Part shown: piece by piece, positions 63,055-64,000 of the stretch
Numbering within the stretch: the first letter of the stretch is position 1
Layout: every line of letters begins with the position of its first letter
DNA from: Rhodopirellula halodulae
GTDB lineage: Bacteria; Planctomycetota; Planctomycetia; Pirellulales; Pirellulaceae
Length of the DNA stretch: 64,000 bases
Direction of reading: 5' to 3'
Assembly (NCBI RefSeq): GCF_020966775.1
Contig: NZ_JAJKFV010000011.1
Span: 423,023-487,022 of the forward strand
The notes under the pieces: model-generated
Database searches by the model: none
Told to the model about the DNA's origin: nothing
Seen by the model: the letters and a program-made list of their open reading frames with translations, nothing else
Program-made: the position numbers and the translations under genes

Positions 63055-64000
63055 ATGCCCCAACGTCGCAAGCTCTCCCGTCGGTTGTCCATTCAGTCTC
63101 TCGAAAACCGTCGTGTTCTGGCGGCGAGTTTGGGTTGGGATGGGCCGGGGCTCGGAAGTGCGGACCTGACCTACACAATCAACGGATCGCCTGATTCTCT
63201 AAGCCAAGAAGAGACGAATGCGGCGATTCGTACTGCACTCGATGCCTGGGCTGACGTCGTGGACATCAGTTTCACGCAGACAGACCAAGTTGGCTTGAAC
63301 GACTCGCTGGATATTTCGTTCACTCAACTGGATGGAACCGCAGGCACGTTGGCTCAGGCCTACTTTCCGGACGACGTGAATCCGGCTCGCATCGCCGGCG
63401 ACATTCAGTTTGATTTGGCTGAAAACTGGGAAGTCGGCAACTCACAGGGAGGCTCCGCGTTCGACCTCGTCTGGGTCGCCGTCCATGAAATCGGTCACGC
63501 TCTCGGACTGGATCACTTGGAAGAACAGGAGAGCATCCTAGCGTCCTTTGTTTCCGCCAATCAGTTCTTCACCGAACTGGACAGCAGTGACGTTGCGGCA
63601 ATCACTCAGCTCTACGCGGAAGCCGATCCAACGCTGGTCGAAACCGACGACACGCTGGACACCACGACACCGGACGATGAACTCGACAACAGTGAACCTG
63701 ATAACGATGAACTCGACGACAGCGATTCCGACGACGGTGATTCGGACCCCGTCGACGATGTCGACGATGACACACCGCTACCCGACGATTCTTCGGATAG
63801 CGACGAGCCCACCAATCAACGCCGCCGTTTCTATTGGAGCTGGTGGACGAACAACCGATTCCGTGGACGATTCGCAGGTCGGTTGGATGCCGAATGGAGC
63901 TTCACCAATTACGTTTCACCGACCGATGTGAATCAAGACAACTCCACGTCAGCGCTCGACGCATTGATGATCATCAATGTGCTGAACCAAACTTCCGGTG
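63055..64000 (+). CDS. matrixin-type metalloprotease with LEPR-XLL signature and dockerin-like domain (partial)
   Basis: Open at the window end: 315 codons seen and no stop. The ATG at 63055 gives the head MPQRRKLSRRLSIQSLENRRVLAAS, again the LExRxLL(A) signature; an ATG at 63019 is possible. The catalytic domain (about 35-200) has zinc site HEIGHALGLDH (His144, Glu145, His148, His154) and ALDAWADVVDISF plus AGTLAQAYFP typical of matrixins. A strongly acidic D/E/S/T linker (about 205-260) leads to a dockerin-like repeat (DVNQDNSTSALDALMIINVLN, about 295-315). Exported, calcium-dependent. Follows the peroxidase by 196 bases. Confidence 0.88.
   Translation, partial: MPQRRKLSRRLSIQSLENRRVLAASLGWDGPGLGSADLTYTINGSPDSLSQEETNAAIRTALDAWADVVDISFTQTDQVGLNDSLDISFTQLDGTAGTLAQAYFPDDVNPARIAGDIQFDLAENWEVGNSQGGSAFDLVWVAVHEIGHALGLDHLEEQESILASFVSANQFFTELDSSDVAAITQLYAEADPTLVETDDTLDTTTPDDELDNSEPDNDELDDSDSDDGDSDPVDDVDDDTPLPDDSSDSDEPTNQRRRFYWSWWTNNRFRGRFAGRLDAEWSFTNYVSPTDVNQDNSTSALDALMIINVLNQTSG

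Overview
The window looks like chromosomal DNA of a marine planctomycete close to Rhodopirellula/Pirellulaceae. Evidence: three DUF1559 genes with a prepilin-like N-terminus, four secreted sulfatase or sialidase-like genes, two surface proteins with the LExRxLL (LEPR-XLL) N-terminal signature plus dockerin-like calcium repeats, a CRTAC1/ASPIC-UnbV protein, moderately high GC, and many long spurious antisense frames. Gene calls rest on translated motifs and family recognition by eye; no database search was run. I see no tRNA, rRNA, CRISPR array, phage or insertion sequence.

Layout. 0-6.8 kb: a secreted LamG/sialidase-like protein, then a minus-strand CotH kinase - VTC polyphosphate polymerase - DUF4956 set, then a secreted prenyltransferase/squalene-oxidase-repeat protein. 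6.9-18.2 kb: a membrane protein of unknown function, a minus-strand PepSY / DUF2271 / DUF4198 / membrane-anchored flavodoxin cluster typical of iron-siderophore reduction, a DUF1559 protein, an ABC ATPase, a secreted enterochelin-esterase-like hydrolase and a large FtsX-type permease. 18.3-23.5 kb: an NtrB/NtrC-type pair, and divergent from it a DUF1559 gene with a plausible sigma-54 promoter, then an EF-hand protein. 23.6-32 kb is ion, phosphate and carbon handling: NptA-type Na/Pi transporter, an 81-residue coiled-coil protein and PPK2 in a tightly overlapping operon; a SulP transporter fused to beta-carbonic anhydrase with a DUF3124 protein; and a CPA1 antiporter.

32-37.8 kb: a MarR - DoxX - adaptor - RND pump cluster closed by a clear intrinsic terminator. 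38-44 kb: an NsrR-like Rrf2 regulator divergent from a small secreted protein, a membrane cytochrome with five CXXCH motifs and a TPR tail, and a CRTAC1 protein. 44-48.3 kb: a minus-strand RedB-like protein, a PAS histidine kinase with a histidine-rich membrane sensor, and a response regulator with a degenerate HD domain. 48.6-53 kb: a ThrE-type exporter, an MntR-like regulator with two matching operator-like palindromes, a DUF1559 gene with a small membrane partner, and a secreted endonuclease/phosphatase-fold protein. 53.4-64 kb: a DUF4142 protein, three sulfatases, CsaA, a DUF1569 protein, a haem peroxidase and, running off the end, a matrixin-type metalloprotease.

Themes: phosphate and polyphosphate (VTC set and NptA-PPK2), extracellular iron and redox chemistry, sulfated polysaccharide breakdown, and surface proteins. 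Most convergent gene pairs share a perfect hairpin lying on or beside a stop codon. The least described units are the RedB-kinase-regulator operon, the NsrR/multihaem/CRTAC1 cluster, and the NptA-coiled coil-PPK2 operon.
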